DNA from: Verrucomicrobiota bacterium
Lineage (GTDB): Bacteria > Verrucomicrobiota > Verrucomicrobiia > Limisphaerales > UBA1319
Reading direction: 5' to 3'
Assembly: GCA_022711435.1 (NCBI GenBank)
Contig: JAKLFB010000041.1
Coordinates: 1-53,709, forward strand
DNA length: 53,709 nt
In this document: piece by piece, positions 43,664 through 52,551 of the stretch
How the letters are laid out: each line of letters begins with the position of its first letter
Position numbering within the stretch: position 1 is the first letter of the stretch
The notes under the pieces: generated by a model
Database searches by the model: none
Told to the model about the DNA's origin: nothing
Seen by the model: only the letters and a program-made list of their open reading frames with translations
Made by a program: the position numbers and the translations under genes

Positions 43664-46600
43664 CTACGGCAGCGCCATGCGGAAGAAGACGGCGCCGTGG
43701 TCGGTGTTCACGGGAATCTCGAACACATTGGTCATGTTCGATCCTGCGACTCGGGTCCAGTTGGTGCCCAGGCCGGCGGAGAGGGAGTTCGTCTGGGATT
43801 CGAGCGACCAGCCGATGTAATCGGCGGGCCAGGACACCGTGAGTGTGCCGGGTGCGGTCGTGGCGACGGTCAGCCGGGTGGGCGTGTCCGGGATGCCGCC
43901 CGAGGCCGTCACAACCCGGATCGAGCCGTCGGTCGCGAGGTTGTTCTCCCACGTGTAGGTCGCGCCCGAGGCGTCTGTGCTGGGCAGCTCGATCGCCGCC
44001 AAACCGCCGGAGACGGCCCGGCTGAAAAGCTGGAACTGGTCGCCGGCTGACAGGCGGCCGCCCACGTTGGTCACCACGAGCGCGCCCACGTAATTGGCGG
44101 TGATCCCGGAGGCGACAATCCGATCGCTGTTGGGGGTGAGGGCTCGGTCCAGCTCCATCACCGTGGTTCCGTCGAGAACGATGCTCCCGGTCACGGTCAG
44201 CGTGCCGACAGGCGATCCTGGCGTGACGGCAGTGCCGGCGCCCGCGTTGATGTTGCCTCGGATCGTGCCGGCCCCGGCGATGGTCTGGCCCGCATTCATC
44301 AGGTAGAGCGTCGGATCGGCGAGGCCGGTCAGGTCGAGCGCGGCGCTGGCGGCCACCTCGAATAGGCTGCTCGAGCCGATGCTGGCGAATCCGGTCAGGG
44401 CGAGGGTTCCCTCCTCGATCCGAGTGGGCCCGGTGTAGGTGCTGGCGGCGGTGAGGGTGAGCGTGCCGGCGCCGATCTTTCGAATGGCCACAGGCGCCGG
44501 GCGGGCATTGTCTTCGATCAGGCCATCGAACGTGGTGCTGGCGTGATTGCCGCCAATCTCGTAGGTGGTCAGCGCGCCCGTGACCGACGAGGCGCCCGTG
44601 AGCTTGGTGGTGGCGTCGCCCGCCAACGAGCCCAGGCGGACGGTCGTGTTGCCGTTGCGCGTCAGCATGGTGGCCCCGTTGGTGCCCAGATCGAACGCGG
44701 CGGCGGGGCTGCCGGGTGTTGCGAAGCGGTAGAATCGCCAGTTGCCCCCGCTGCCGCGGGCCGTGATCCGGCCCGTGAATCCGCTCATGTCGCCCTCGAT
44801 GGTGATGGTGTCCGTGGCGGCGGCGAAGTCCAGATCGAGCGATCCATCTCCGCTGATGGCGGCCAGGGTGTTGTTCTTCGAGTTCCGATAGTGGTTGTCC
44901 GTGCCGAGGGCGACCAGCGGGTTGGGGAGGTTCTGCTGGTCGGCGGTCGTCGCGAAGGTGCCGCCGTGGAGGGTGATCGCTCCTGCGCCTGCGTTTCCGA
45001 AGAGGAGCGTTCCGCCGGCGACGACGGTGCCGCCGCCATAGTCGTTGTCCGCGTTGCCGAGCTGAAGGACGCCCGGCCCCGACTTGGTCAGCGCGCCGGC
45101 GCCGGTGATCCGGCCGGCCCAGGTCAGTGTGGCGGCCGGATCGGAGACCACAAGTGTCCCGACGCCGGCCTCGAGCGTGACCCCGCGATCGGTCGATGCA
45201 GTGGGGCCGGTATAGTCGAGCGCGCCTCCGATGAGCGCGAGGTTGGACGGATCGCTGACAGCGGACCCGAGCGGGCTGGGAACGCCTCCGTTTGCCAGGA
45301 CCGGCACGCGGACCGTTCCGCCGCCGATCCGACTGATGCCCGTGAAGTCGTTGATCGTGTTCAGCGCAAGGACGCCCGAGTTGGTCTTGATCAGCCCGGT
45401 TGCGCCCACGATGCGCCCGCTGCCGCCGAAGGTGTAATCTTTGGCCGCATCCACAAGGATCATCGACGGCGTCAGATCCCCGACCAGCTCGACGGCCGGT
45501 GTTGCCGAGCCGGCGTTGTTGAACAGGACGGCGTCGTTCGGGAAGAACCAATCCTTGGCGCCCTCGTTTTGCCAATTGGCAGTGACGCCGATGTCCCACA
45601 GGTTCGAGACGCCATCGCCGGTCCAGACCAGGCTGGCCGGGTCGCGGCCGACCGACTCGAGGACGAGATCGATGGCGCCCGCTGCGGCGTTGTTGGTGAC
45701 ATAGCCAGAAACGCCCACGACCTGGAGGCTGGCGACGTCTCCGACCAGCGTGCCGTAATCGATCAGCCGGTAGGTGCCGCTGCCGAGGGTCGAGGTGATC
45801 AGGATCGTGTTGGTGCTGTTCAGGGTGAGCGCGCCGTTGACGACGAGCAGGTCTTTGGCGGCGGCGGACTGGATGTCGAACGTAGCGGTTACCCCGCCTT
45901 CGAGCGTCAGGCTGCCTTCGAGCGCCAGCGTGCCTGTGCCGCCGTTGCCGGCAGGCCGGAGGCCGGCGCCGCTCACGGCCGTCACGTTGCCCGCCACAGT
46001 GCCCACCCCGGCCAGGGCCTGCCCCCCGTTGAGCGCGAACGCCGCCCCCGCATTGAACCGGGCCCCCTCCCACACGACGATCGATGCGGTCGCCGGGATC
46101 GAGCCTGCCCCTTCGAGGGCCAGCACACCTTCCCGGACCTGGATCTCACCAGTGTGGGTTCCCGTCCCCTGGATGGCGGCCTTGCCAGCGCCGGTCTTGG
46201 CCAGCGTGCCGGCCCCCTTGAGCCCGCCGGTAATAATCAGGTCGACGGGCGTGTGATCCGCGGTGGCCGCTTCGAGGATGCCAACCCCCCCGCTCAAGGT
46301 CAGATCGCCTCCGATCGTATACGGGGCGAAGGCGGTCAGGCGGCCGCCGTTGCCGATGCCGACTGTGTAGGTCGTGGCGTTGTTGACGATCCCGCCTTCT
46401 CCGAGATAGGCGACGCCCGTGTCCGTCACGCTGAACGTGGCGTTCACGCCGGTGAACGCCGGGTCATTGACCAGCGTCACGCCGTAGGCGTAGAAGAGGC
46501 CGCCGCGCACATCGAGCGATACACGCTGCCCCTCGGCCGTGTTTCCAAGAACGATGTTTTGCCAGGCTGCGGTCGTGTCAAACACGCCGCCCGTCTGCCG

Positions 46601-47446
46601 GTAGCCGGTCTCGCGGGCCGTCGCCGTGCTCGAGCTGCCGATAATGAGCGGGCCCGTGTTGGTCACATGGCCGCCTGACACCCGCATGCTCGCAGCGCTG
46701 TTCCCGGTGCTCAGCGTGATTCCCGAGAGCCGGACGGTCCCGTTGCTGACGATCAGCCCCGTCGAGAATCCGTTGGCGGTCGATCCGCTGTCGCGGCCGG
46801 CGCTGTAAACGCCCAGGTCGACCTCGCCCCCGGCGACGATCAATGTGCCGCCGTTCTCCGAGCTGCCCAGCGTGGTCGCCGGCGTCGAGAATGCCCCGCC
46901 GTAGATCCGCATGTTGAACGGCGCCCCCGGCTTCCCGCCCGTGCCATGGGTGAAGGCGGTCAGGGACGTCACCGAGCCGCCATTCAGGATCAGGGTTCCC
47001 TTGCGGCCTTCGAGGATTCCAACTGTGATCATGGCGCCCGGCTGGACCGCCACGGTGCTGTTGGTGCCGATGCTGATGCGATCGTCGACGTTGAAGCCGG
47101 CAGCCGCGATCTCGAGCGTCACCGCCTCCGCCGCCGTCGCCCCGTTCATGGCGACGCTGTAGATGCTCGAAGCCGCCATGGGCGTCCCATACCCGACCGC
47201 ATAGGCCGCGCCCAGGCTGCTGGTGAGGTTCACGCTGTCTCCAATGCCCGGGACCGCCCCGAAATCCCAGTTGGTCGCCACGTTCCAGTCGCCGCCCGCC
47301 GGGTTGATCCACGTGATCTGGGCGCGGGCGGTCAAGCATAGCAGAGCCGCGCAAAGGAAGACCGTCGGCAGACGCCCAGGCCAGCCGGCATGACCAGCGC
47401 GATTCAATGCGGGGGGGTTGGCGGTTCGATGCGAAATCGGATTCAT
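43664..47446 (-). CDS. Autotransporter-associated beta-strand repeat protein (secreted)
   Basis: 1260 residues. The start at 47446 (MNPISHRTANPP) is chosen for its GAAGGA site upstream and the signal peptide that follows (LPTVFLCAALLCLTARAQ); an ATG at 47476 adds ten residues and lies at the MITE fragment. Most of the protein is Gly/Ala/Thr-rich beta-helix with repeated units of the autotransporter-associated type (TLAKTGAGKAAIQG, ALTKSGPGVLQLGNADNDYG, GTLLFGNAG, KIGAGTLTLTAASTYTGPTR). No autotransporter barrel is present. The C-terminus is the shared domain (LTVSWPADYIGWSLESQ ... FFRMALP), suggesting another export or anchoring route. Long plus-strand frames across it are shadows. Probably an extracellular adhesin or matrix protein. 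Confidence 0.87.
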   Translation of the reverse strand: MNPISHRTANPPALNRAGHAGWPGRLPTVFLCAALLCLTARAQITWINPAGGDWNVATNWDFGAVPGIGDSVNLTSSLGAAYAVGYGTPMAASSIYSVAMNGATAAEAVTLEIAAAGFNVDDRISIGTNSTVAVQPGAMITVGILEGRKGTLILNGGSVTSLTAFTHGTGGKPGAPFNMRIYGGAFSTPATTLGSSENGGTLIVAGGEVDLGVYSAGRDSGSTANGFSTGLIVSNGTVRLSGITLSTGNSAASMRVSGGHVTNTGPLIIGSSSTATARETGYRQTGGVFDTTAAWQNIVLGNTAEGQRVSLDVRGGLFYAYGVTLVNDPAFTGVNATFSVTDTGVAYLGEGGIVNNATTYTVGIGNGGRLTAFAPYTIGGDLTLSGGVGILEAATADHTPVDLIITGGLKGAGTLAKTGAGKAAIQGTGTHTGEIQVREGVLALEGAGSIPATASIVVWEGARFNAGAAFALNGGQALAGVGTVAGNVTAVSGAGLRPAGNGGTGTLALEGSLTLEGGVTATFDIQSAAAKDLLVVNGALTLNSTNTILITSTLGSGTYRLIDYGTLVGDVASLQVVGVSGYVTNNAAAGAIDLVLESVGRDPASLVWTGDGVSNLWDIGVTANWQNEGAKDWFFPNDAVLFNNAGSATPAVELVGDLTPSMILVDAAKDYTFGGSGRIVGATGLIKTNSGVLALNTINDFTGISRIGGGTVRVPVLANGGVPSPLGSAVSDPSNLALIGGALDYTGPTASTDRGVTLEAGVGTLVVSDPAATLTWAGRITGAGALTKSGPGVLQLGNADNDYGGGTVVAGGTLLFGNAGAGAITLHGGTFATTADQQNLPNPLVALGTDNHYRNSKNNTLAAISGDGSLDLDFAAATDTITIEGDMSGFTGRITARGSGGNWRFYRFATPGSPAAAFDLGTNGATMLTRNGNTTVRLGSLAGDATTKLTGASSVTGALTTYEIGGNHASTTFDGLIEDNARPAPVAIRKIGAGTLTLTAASTYTGPTRIEEGTLALTGFASIGSSSLFEVAASAALDLTGLADPTLYLMNAGQTIAGAGTIRGNINAGAGTAVTPGSPVGTLTVTGSIVLDGTTVMELDRALTPNSDRIVASGITANYVGALVVTNVGGRLSAGDQFQLFSRAVSGGLAAIELPSTDASGATYTWENNLATDGSIRVVTASGGIPDTPTRLTVATTAPGTLTVSWPADYIGWSLESQTNSLSAGLGTNWTRVAGSNMTNVFEIPVNTDHGAVFFRMALP

Positions 47447-47476
47447 AATCGTGTTCCTTCGGATGCCGTGTGCCAT

Positions 47477-47526
47477 GCCCGCCCAATCCCCTCCAGCAAA
47501 ATCGGAATTAATTTTTGCACAGACCC
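47477..47526 (+). mobile_element. MITE right-end fragment (copy 3)
   Basis: These 50 bp match the right end of copies 1 and 2, including TAATTTTTGCACAGACCC, followed by the TTA target sequence (47527-47529). The left ~220 bp are missing. It lies just upstream of the beta-strand repeat gene and may supply part of its 5' region. Confidence 0.85.
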
Positions 47527-47678
47527 TTATGGGTTGAATGCCGCCATTTTAGTCATGAGCCCTGCGCGACGTCAATCCTGGTGGAGAAGACACTGACGCC
47601 CCGTCCTCGAGGGCGGGCTCTTTTCCCGCTGGAGTTTCCGGCCTGAATGGGCATGCTCACCGGGTCGGACCAAGTGCC

Positions 47679-49694
47679 ATGCGCGGAGATGATTTTTTTG
47701 CTGAGATTTCGAAACGGCCGCCGCTGACGAAGCTGCATCCCCGTTTAGGCGCATTTTTCAAGGACTATCTCGCGCGGGAGAAAGCCGTTGCCTTTCGGGG
47801 ACAGCACGTGGTCAACACGCATTTCCCGCCGTATCCGAGCTCGGCATTCGACCGGCTGGTCGAGCAGTTCGGCCAGCTGGGGGACGCCGCAGCTCGCCGG
47901 CTCTATTCGGTGACGGTGGCCGTGACGAATCGGTGTCCGTTCAACTGCTGGCACTGCTACAATGCCGGCCGGAGCCAGTCGGACATGCCGCTCGAGGTGC
48001 TCGAGCGCCTGGCGGCCGATCTGCAGCAGCTGGGAGCCGTGATGGTCACCTTGACAGGAGGCGAACCGATGCTGCGGGCGGACCTGGCCGCCATCGCTCG
48101 CGCCTTTGGCTCCGGGTCCTGCCTGATTCTGGGGACCACGGGCGATGGGCTCTCCGCAGAGCGCGCCCGCGAATTGAAGGACAGCGGCGTCTTCGCCGCC
48201 GGCATCAGTCTCGATTCGGTCGACGAGGCCGAGCACGATCGAATGCGAGGCCGGCCCGGGGCGTTCCGGACCGCCCTGCGGGCGATTCGCATCGCGCGGG
48301 AGCAGGGGCTGTATCCGTATGTGGTCGCGGTGGCGACCCGGGATCTGATCGGCCGGGAACGGTTCTTTTCGTTCCTGCGGTTTGCGGGAGAGATGGGCGC
48401 GCTGGAAGTTCACCTGATGGAACCGGCGGCCGCGGGCCGGCTCGCCGGCCGCACCGATGTCATGCTCGCCGCCAAGGATCGGCGCCGGATCCTCGAGTAC
48501 CAGGCCGAGGTCGCCCGGGACGACACCCTGCCGATCCTCTCCTGCCTGAGCCATATCGAATCGCCAGACGCGTTTGGATGCGGGGCGGGACTCACGCATC
48601 TCTACATCGACGGGGCAGGGGAGGTGTGCCCGTGCAACCTGGTCCCGCTCTCGTTCGGCAACGTGTCGCGCGAAGGCGTCGAGACCATCCTGGACCGGAT
48701 GGGAAGGTCGTTCGTCGAGCCCCGGCCCGGCTGCGTGGGGAGGATGCTGAGCAGGCGCCTGCGGGCGCCGACCCTGCCCCTGGCGCCCGAGGCGTCGGTC
48801 GAGATGTGCCGGCGGCATCTGCCTCGATCCCATGTCCTGCCCAGGTTCTTCCAGATCCGCGCCGAAGCACGCGGCGACGAGGTCGGCCCCGCCGAGCTCC
48901 AGGCCGCCTACGATCGCGTCCACGGCGACTATGACGAATTCTGGCTGGCGGAGGCGGCGGCTCCGATTGACAGCCTGATCGCGGCCATTCCCTGGCAAGG
49001 GAGAGAGCGGGTCTTCGAGGCGGGCGCCGGCACCGGCTACGCGACTGCCCAGCTTGCGCGAAAGGCAGCCGAGGTGGTGGCCACCGATCTGTCGGAAGGG
49101 ATGCTCGCCTGCGCGCGCGTGCGATTGCAGCGCCAGGGAAGCCGCAACGTCCGCTGGCTGGCCGGCGACGCCCTCGCTTGCCTCGAGACCGAGGGGCGAT
49201 TCGACTGCGTGTTCTCGAGCTGGGTTCTGGGATATATCCCTCTGAAGCCGTTTTTCGATGCGGCCCGCCGCGCCTTGCTCCCGGATGGCAAGCTCGCCTT
49301 TGTCGTGCATCGCGAGAACTCGCCGCAGGAGCCGCTCGAGATCTTCGCCGAGCTGGTGGCCGAGGATCCTTCCGTTCTGCAAAAGCGGGTCGCGTTCGAT
49401 TTCCCGCGCGGCGCCCGCCATGTCCGGACGCTGATCGAATCGGCCGGGTTCAAGATCGAGAAGATCGGCGAGGGGGCGATCGAGTTTCGGTATGCCACCG
49501 CCCGAGAGGCGCTCGAGCATCTGCTGAAGTCCGGAGCCGGCACGGCCTATTTCGACGCCATCGATCCGGGCCGGCGCGGCGCGCTTGCCGAGCAGTTTCT
49601 CGACCGGCTTGGCCGGGGAAAAAGGGCGGGGGAGCCATTCGCGGTGCGGCACGAGTACGTGGTCTGCATCGCCGCAGGCGGCATTCCGGGTTGA
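47679..49694 (+). CDS. Radical SAM - SAM methyltransferase fusion protein
   Basis: 671 residues. The N-terminal region (~60-330) is a radical SAM enzyme: VTNRCPFNCWHCYNAGRS gives the CxxxCxxC cluster (C86, C90, C93), with LTGGEPMLRADL, ISLDSVDEAEHDRMRG and a SPASM-like Cys region (CGAGLTHLYIDGAGEVCPCN, FGNVSREG). After a ~90-aa linker, a class I methyltransferase starts near 400 with YDRVHGDYDEFW, then motif I VFEAGAGTGYA (445-455), VVATDLSEGML, and WVLGYIPLKPFF. Radical SAM/SPASM enzymes often modify peptides or small metabolites. Combining both in one chain suggests two successive steps on one product. No precursor peptide is obvious beside it. Cytoplasmic; GGACC lies upstream of the ATG. 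Confidence 0.9.
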   Translation: MRGDDFFAEISKRPPLTKLHPRLGAFFKDYLAREKAVAFRGQHVVNTHFPPYPSSAFDRLVEQFGQLGDAAARRLYSVTVAVTNRCPFNCWHCYNAGRSQSDMPLEVLERLAADLQQLGAVMVTLTGGEPMLRADLAAIARAFGSGSCLILGTTGDGLSAERARELKDSGVFAAGISLDSVDEAEHDRMRGRPGAFRTALRAIRIAREQGLYPYVVAVATRDLIGRERFFSFLRFAGEMGALEVHLMEPAAAGRLAGRTDVMLAAKDRRRILEYQAEVARDDTLPILSCLSHIESPDAFGCGAGLTHLYIDGAGEVCPCNLVPLSFGNVSREGVETILDRMGRSFVEPRPGCVGRMLSRRLRAPTLPLAPEASVEMCRRHLPRSHVLPRFFQIRAEARGDEVGPAELQAAYDRVHGDYDEFWLAEAAAPIDSLIAAIPWQGRERVFEAGAGTGYATAQLARKAAEVVATDLSEGMLACARVRLQRQGSRNVRWLAGDALACLETEGRFDCVFSSWVLGYIPLKPFFDAARRALLPDGKLAFVVHRENSPQEPLEIFAELVAEDPSVLQKRVAFDFPRGARHVRTLIESAGFKIEKIGEGAIEFRYATAREALEHLLKSGAGTAYFDAIDPGRRGALAEQFLDRLGRGKRAGEPFAVRHEYVVCIAAGGIPG

Positions 49695-49731
49695 CGGACC
49701 TCCCTTCGCGCCCCACTGTAACGAAGAGCCT

Positions 49732-50496
49732 ATGCAGACACCCTCCGCAGTGCGAAGAACCGCTGGCCCCGGCTTCACGCTGATCGAGCTGCTGGTGGTC
49801 ATTGCCATCATCGCGATTCTGGCCGGCATGCTCTTGCCTGCCCTGAGCAAAGCCAAGGAAAAGGCCAAACGCACGCAGTGCATGAGCAACATGCGGCAGC
49901 AGAACATCGCGTTCCAGATCTACGCCGGCGAGAACAACGACAACCTGCCCCGCCAGAGGGAAACCGCCAACTCCGTCGCGGGCGTGTCGCCTTGGGACCT
50001 GCCGAGCCTGACCGCCGATGCGATCACGGATTCGGGCGCCAAACGGGGCATCCTGTATTGCCCGGGCAGCTACACATCCGTGCGGAACGTCGATTTCTGG
50101 TGGGTGTTCAACGGCCGCTACCGGGTGACCAGCTACGCCTGGCTCATCAAGCGCGAGTCGAGCGACCCTTCCAAGCCGGCCCCGATCCGCCCGCCCAAGC
50201 AATACCTGACCAAGATCTCCAATCCGGGCAGCCTCACCAACTCGCCGCCGTCCAACACGGAGCTGGTGACCGATGTCGTGATTTCCGAGGGCACGGGCGC
50301 CCGGACCGACAAGTTCACCGGCGTGTATACCTCGAATCCACAGGTGCTGCCCGGCGGCTACAACAGCAGCCACATGGGCTCGGCCAAGATGCCCGCCGGC
50401 GGCAATATCCTCTTCCAGGACGGCCACACCGAATGGAAACGATTCGAGCCCATGCGGGTCTGGATCGATTGGGACACTCGGAAGTTCTGGTTCTGA
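49732..50496 (+). CDS. Prepilin-type protein (N-terminal cleavage/methylation motif)
   Basis: 254 residues from ATG 49732. The type IV prepilin motif is clear: GFTLIELLVVIAIIAILAGM, with peptidase cleavage after the Gly and N-methylation of the following Phe, and Glu at +5. The helix continues (LSKAKEKAKRTQCMSN). The mature part has the form common in Verrucomicrobiota and Planctomycetota, ending in SSHMGSAKMPAGGNILFQDG (H-X9-DG-like) and WKRFEPM. Such pseudopilin-like proteins are found in many copies in PVC genomes; exact role unknown, probably surface-exposed or part of a type II/IV-like system. Confidence 0.92.
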   Translation: MQTPSAVRRTAGPGFTLIELLVVIAIIAILAGMLLPALSKAKEKAKRTQCMSNMRQQNIAFQIYAGENNDNLPRQRETANSVAGVSPWDLPSLTADAITDSGAKRGILYCPGSYTSVRNVDFWWVFNGRYRVTSYAWLIKRESSDPSKPAPIRPPKQYLTKISNPGSLTNSPPSNTELVTDVVISEGTGARTDKFTGVYTSNPQVLPGGYNSSHMGSAKMPAGGNILFQDGHTEWKRFEPMRVWIDWDTRKFWF

Positions 50497-50648
50497 TGCG
50501 CGGCTGCCCCTCGAGCCGGCCCGGTTCGGGGCGTGAAGCAATGCGCGAAATCGCCCGCTTGGCCGCTTGACCGCAGCCGGGGAGTCGAGTATAGGAAAGG
50601 CCGAGCGATCGATTCCGCCCAGGGAGGGGAATCGAAAAGCCTTGCAAC

Positions 50649-50739
50649 GGAGAGGTGGCCGAGTGGCTGAAGGCGACGGTTTGCTAAACCGTTATACTCC
50701 TAAAGGGTATCGGGGGTTCGAATCCCCCCCTCTCCGCCA
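50649..50739 (+). tRNA. tRNA-Ser (anticodon GCT)
   Basis: 91 nt including an encoded CCA. The acceptor GGAGAGG (50649-50655) pairs with CCTCTCC before G-CCA (50736-50739). The anticodon stem ACGGT/ACCGT encloses TTGCTAA, giving anticodon GCT at 50683-50685 (codons AGC/AGT). A long variable arm (TACTCCTAAAGGGTA) and T-arm GGGGGTTCGAATCCCCC are present, as expected for a class II serine tRNA. Confidence 0.97.
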
Positions 50740-51130
50740 GGTTCATTATCAAGCACTTACAGCAAATTTGGACTGGGCTTACAACTATAGCTTACAACAA
50801 GGCCACCTAAATCTATGGTGTTTGCCGACATCATCTGGGCTTGTCTTGGCGCATAGCCGGATCGGCATTTGAGGACTAGCCGTGCCTTGGGGGATCCGGC
50901 AGGGCTAGCGGCAAACTCCTCCTCCTAGCCCCGGATCCGGCGGATTGGCAAATCCCCTTTCCGGCAACCGCCCCGCCCCCGCCAGGGTGAGCCTTGCCCC
51001 GCCCGCGCGACCTTCTGCCCACCCCGGCGAGCCGCCCGCCATCGAGCCCCCTCCCGCGGGCAAGGCATCCTTTTTTCTTTCGGCCGCTCGGCCACCGACT
51101 GCCGCTGCCACCTCTTTTACCCGCGCCTTA
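50740..51130. other. Gene-free stretch after tRNA-Ser
   Basis: No supported gene. The first ~150 bp are less GC-rich than the surroundings and include repeated TTACA/GCTTACAAC words (50758-50800). The rest is GC-rich, with short open frames on both strands that have no family features. A tRNA 3' flank like this is a usual integration point, but no attachment repeat is visible. Confidence 0.5.
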
Positions 51131-51286
51131 GTGGTCTGTGCAAAAATTAATTCCGATTTTGCTGGAGGGGATTGGGCGGGCTGGCAAGGCGCGACGAGCG
51201 AGCATACCCGCGCGGTCTGTGAGCGAGGAGCAACACAGCCAGGCCGCCCAAGACCCCCAGCCCGCAGGGGCGGGGCGGCGCCGGGC
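51131..51286 (-). mobile_element. MITE fragment (copy 4, reverse orientation, truncated)
   Basis: Reading plus strand, it begins after TTA (51128-51130) with GTGGTCTGTGCAAAAATTAA, the right terminal repeat in reverse orientation with one added or changed base. It continues for ~155 bp matching the reverse complement of copies 1 and 2. Similarity ends near CGCCGGGC (51276-51286); the other end is missing. Confidence 0.85.
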
Positions 51287-51396
51287 ATTGGACCTTGGGC
51301 CAATGCGGAAAGGGGCAAGGGACGAGGGCCGGGTGACACGTGCCTCACTGGATACTCGCCACTGACTACTGATTACTGCCCTTGCGCCCGGTTTGG

Positions 51397-52551
51397 TCAG
51401 AGCTGGCCGACAAAATCCTGCCACGCCCAGGCGCGCACGCCTGGGGCGACGGCGCGGGTGGCCGCCGGGGTCCTCGGCGATTGATGCACGAGGTGGCGTG
51501 CAATGGTCGTTCCAGGCGGACGTTTATTTTGCAACGCCTCCGCCAGCCGTTGCATGGGAAGGGTCATGGCGGGTGTGACGGTGCGCGAAGCCTTGCATTC
51601 GACGAGCGACACCGTGCCGCCAGGACCGGGCACAAGGAAATCCACTTCCAAGCCCTGCTCATCGCGGAAGTAGTAGAGCTCGCGGCGCCGGCCTGCGTTC
51701 GCCTGCGCCTTGACGATTTCCGACGCCACAAAACCCTCGAACAACGCCCCGTGAAAAGGCGACTTGACCAGCTCGGCCAGCGAATCCACGCCCAGGAGAT
51801 GGCAGGCGAGGCCGGAGTCGGCCACGTACAACTTCGGCGATTTGATCAGCCGCTTGCCCAGGTTCTCGTAAAACGGCGGGACCAGGAGAATCTGCGCGGT
51901 GGTTTCCAGCACCCCGAGCCATTGGGCAATCGTCGGCACGCTCACGCCCAGCGGCGCGGCCAGGTCGGTCTTGTTCAGAATCTGTCCGTGCCGGCTGGCC
52001 ACCAGCGCAAGGAAGCGGCGGAAGGTGGCAAGGTCTTTCACCGCCGTCACGGCGCGGACATCGCGCTCCAGGTAGGTCTGGAGATAGGAACTGAACCATA
52101 ACCGCGTCCCGCCCGGGCGCGCCACCGCTTCAGGATAATCACCCCGCAGCAGCGTTACCTTGGACGTCTCCCGCACGGAAAGCGGCAGGAGTTGCAGCAC
52201 GGCCGCGCGGCCCGCCATGGACTCGGTGACCCGCTGCATCAGCGGCGCGTCCTGCGAGCCGGTGATCAGCCATTGCCCGGCCCGGCGCGGCTGGCGGTCA
52301 ACGCGCGCCCGGATGTGGGCAAAAATCTCGGGCACGTTCTGCACCTCGTCGAGGATGGCGGGCGTCTTCACCTCATCGAGAAAGCCCTGCGGATCGGCCC
52401 GCAGCCGGGCCACCATATCGGGGTCTTCCAGCAGGAAGTAGCTGGCCTCGGGAAACAGCCGGCGCAGCAGAAACGTCTTGCCCGCACGCCTCGGCCCGGT
52501 CAGAACCGCCGCCGGGAAATGGCGGATGGCCCGGCTGACTTGTTCGGCCAA
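51397..52551 (-). CDS. AAA ATPase with DUF4143 domain
   Basis: 384 residues from a TTG at 52551. The N-terminal AAA_14 domain has Walker A LTGPRRAGKTFLLRRLF (K25), YFLLEDPDM and Walker B PAILDEVQNVPEI; WLITGSQDAPLM is the sensor region. The C-terminal DUF4143 part includes ASRHGQILNKTDLAAPLGVS (winged-helix like) and a nuclease-like ending EVDFLV ... VSLVECKAS. The family is widespread and laterally mobile; roles are unclear, and some members are linked to defence or toxin-antitoxin-like loci. No ATG or GTG is available: upstream in-frame sequence (KYIHRALAEQ) looks like the family N-terminus but lacks a start, so the 5' end may have been altered. Confidence 0.88.
   Translation of the reverse strand: MAEQVSRAIRHFPAAVLTGPRRAGKTFLLRRLFPEASYFLLEDPDMVARLRADPQGFLDEVKTPAILDEVQNVPEIFAHIRARVDRQPRRAGQWLITGSQDAPLMQRVTESMAGRAAVLQLLPLSVRETSKVTLLRGDYPEAVARPGGTRLWFSSYLQTYLERDVRAVTAVKDLATFRRFLALVASRHGQILNKTDLAAPLGVSVPTIAQWLGVLETTAQILLVPPFYENLGKRLIKSPKLYVADSGLACHLLGVDSLAELVKSPFHGALFEGFVASEIVKAQANAGRRRELYYFRDEQGLEVDFLVPGPGGTVSLVECKASRTVTPAMTLPMQRLAEALQNKRPPGTTIARHLVHQSPRTPAATRAVAPGVRAWAWQDFVGQL

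Noticed and set aside
47581..47640. Possible terminator (CCGTCCTCGAGGGCGGG-like stem) before the radical SAM gene
   Set aside because: The stem is imperfect and no gene ends upstream on that strand.
47745..49907. 720-codon minus-strand open frame
   Set aside because: Antisense to the radical SAM-methyltransferase gene, which carries all recognisable motifs.
50497..50535. Imperfect hairpin GCCCC...GGGGC after the prepilin gene as a terminator
   Set aside because: Contains a mismatch and lacks a T-tract, so support is weak.
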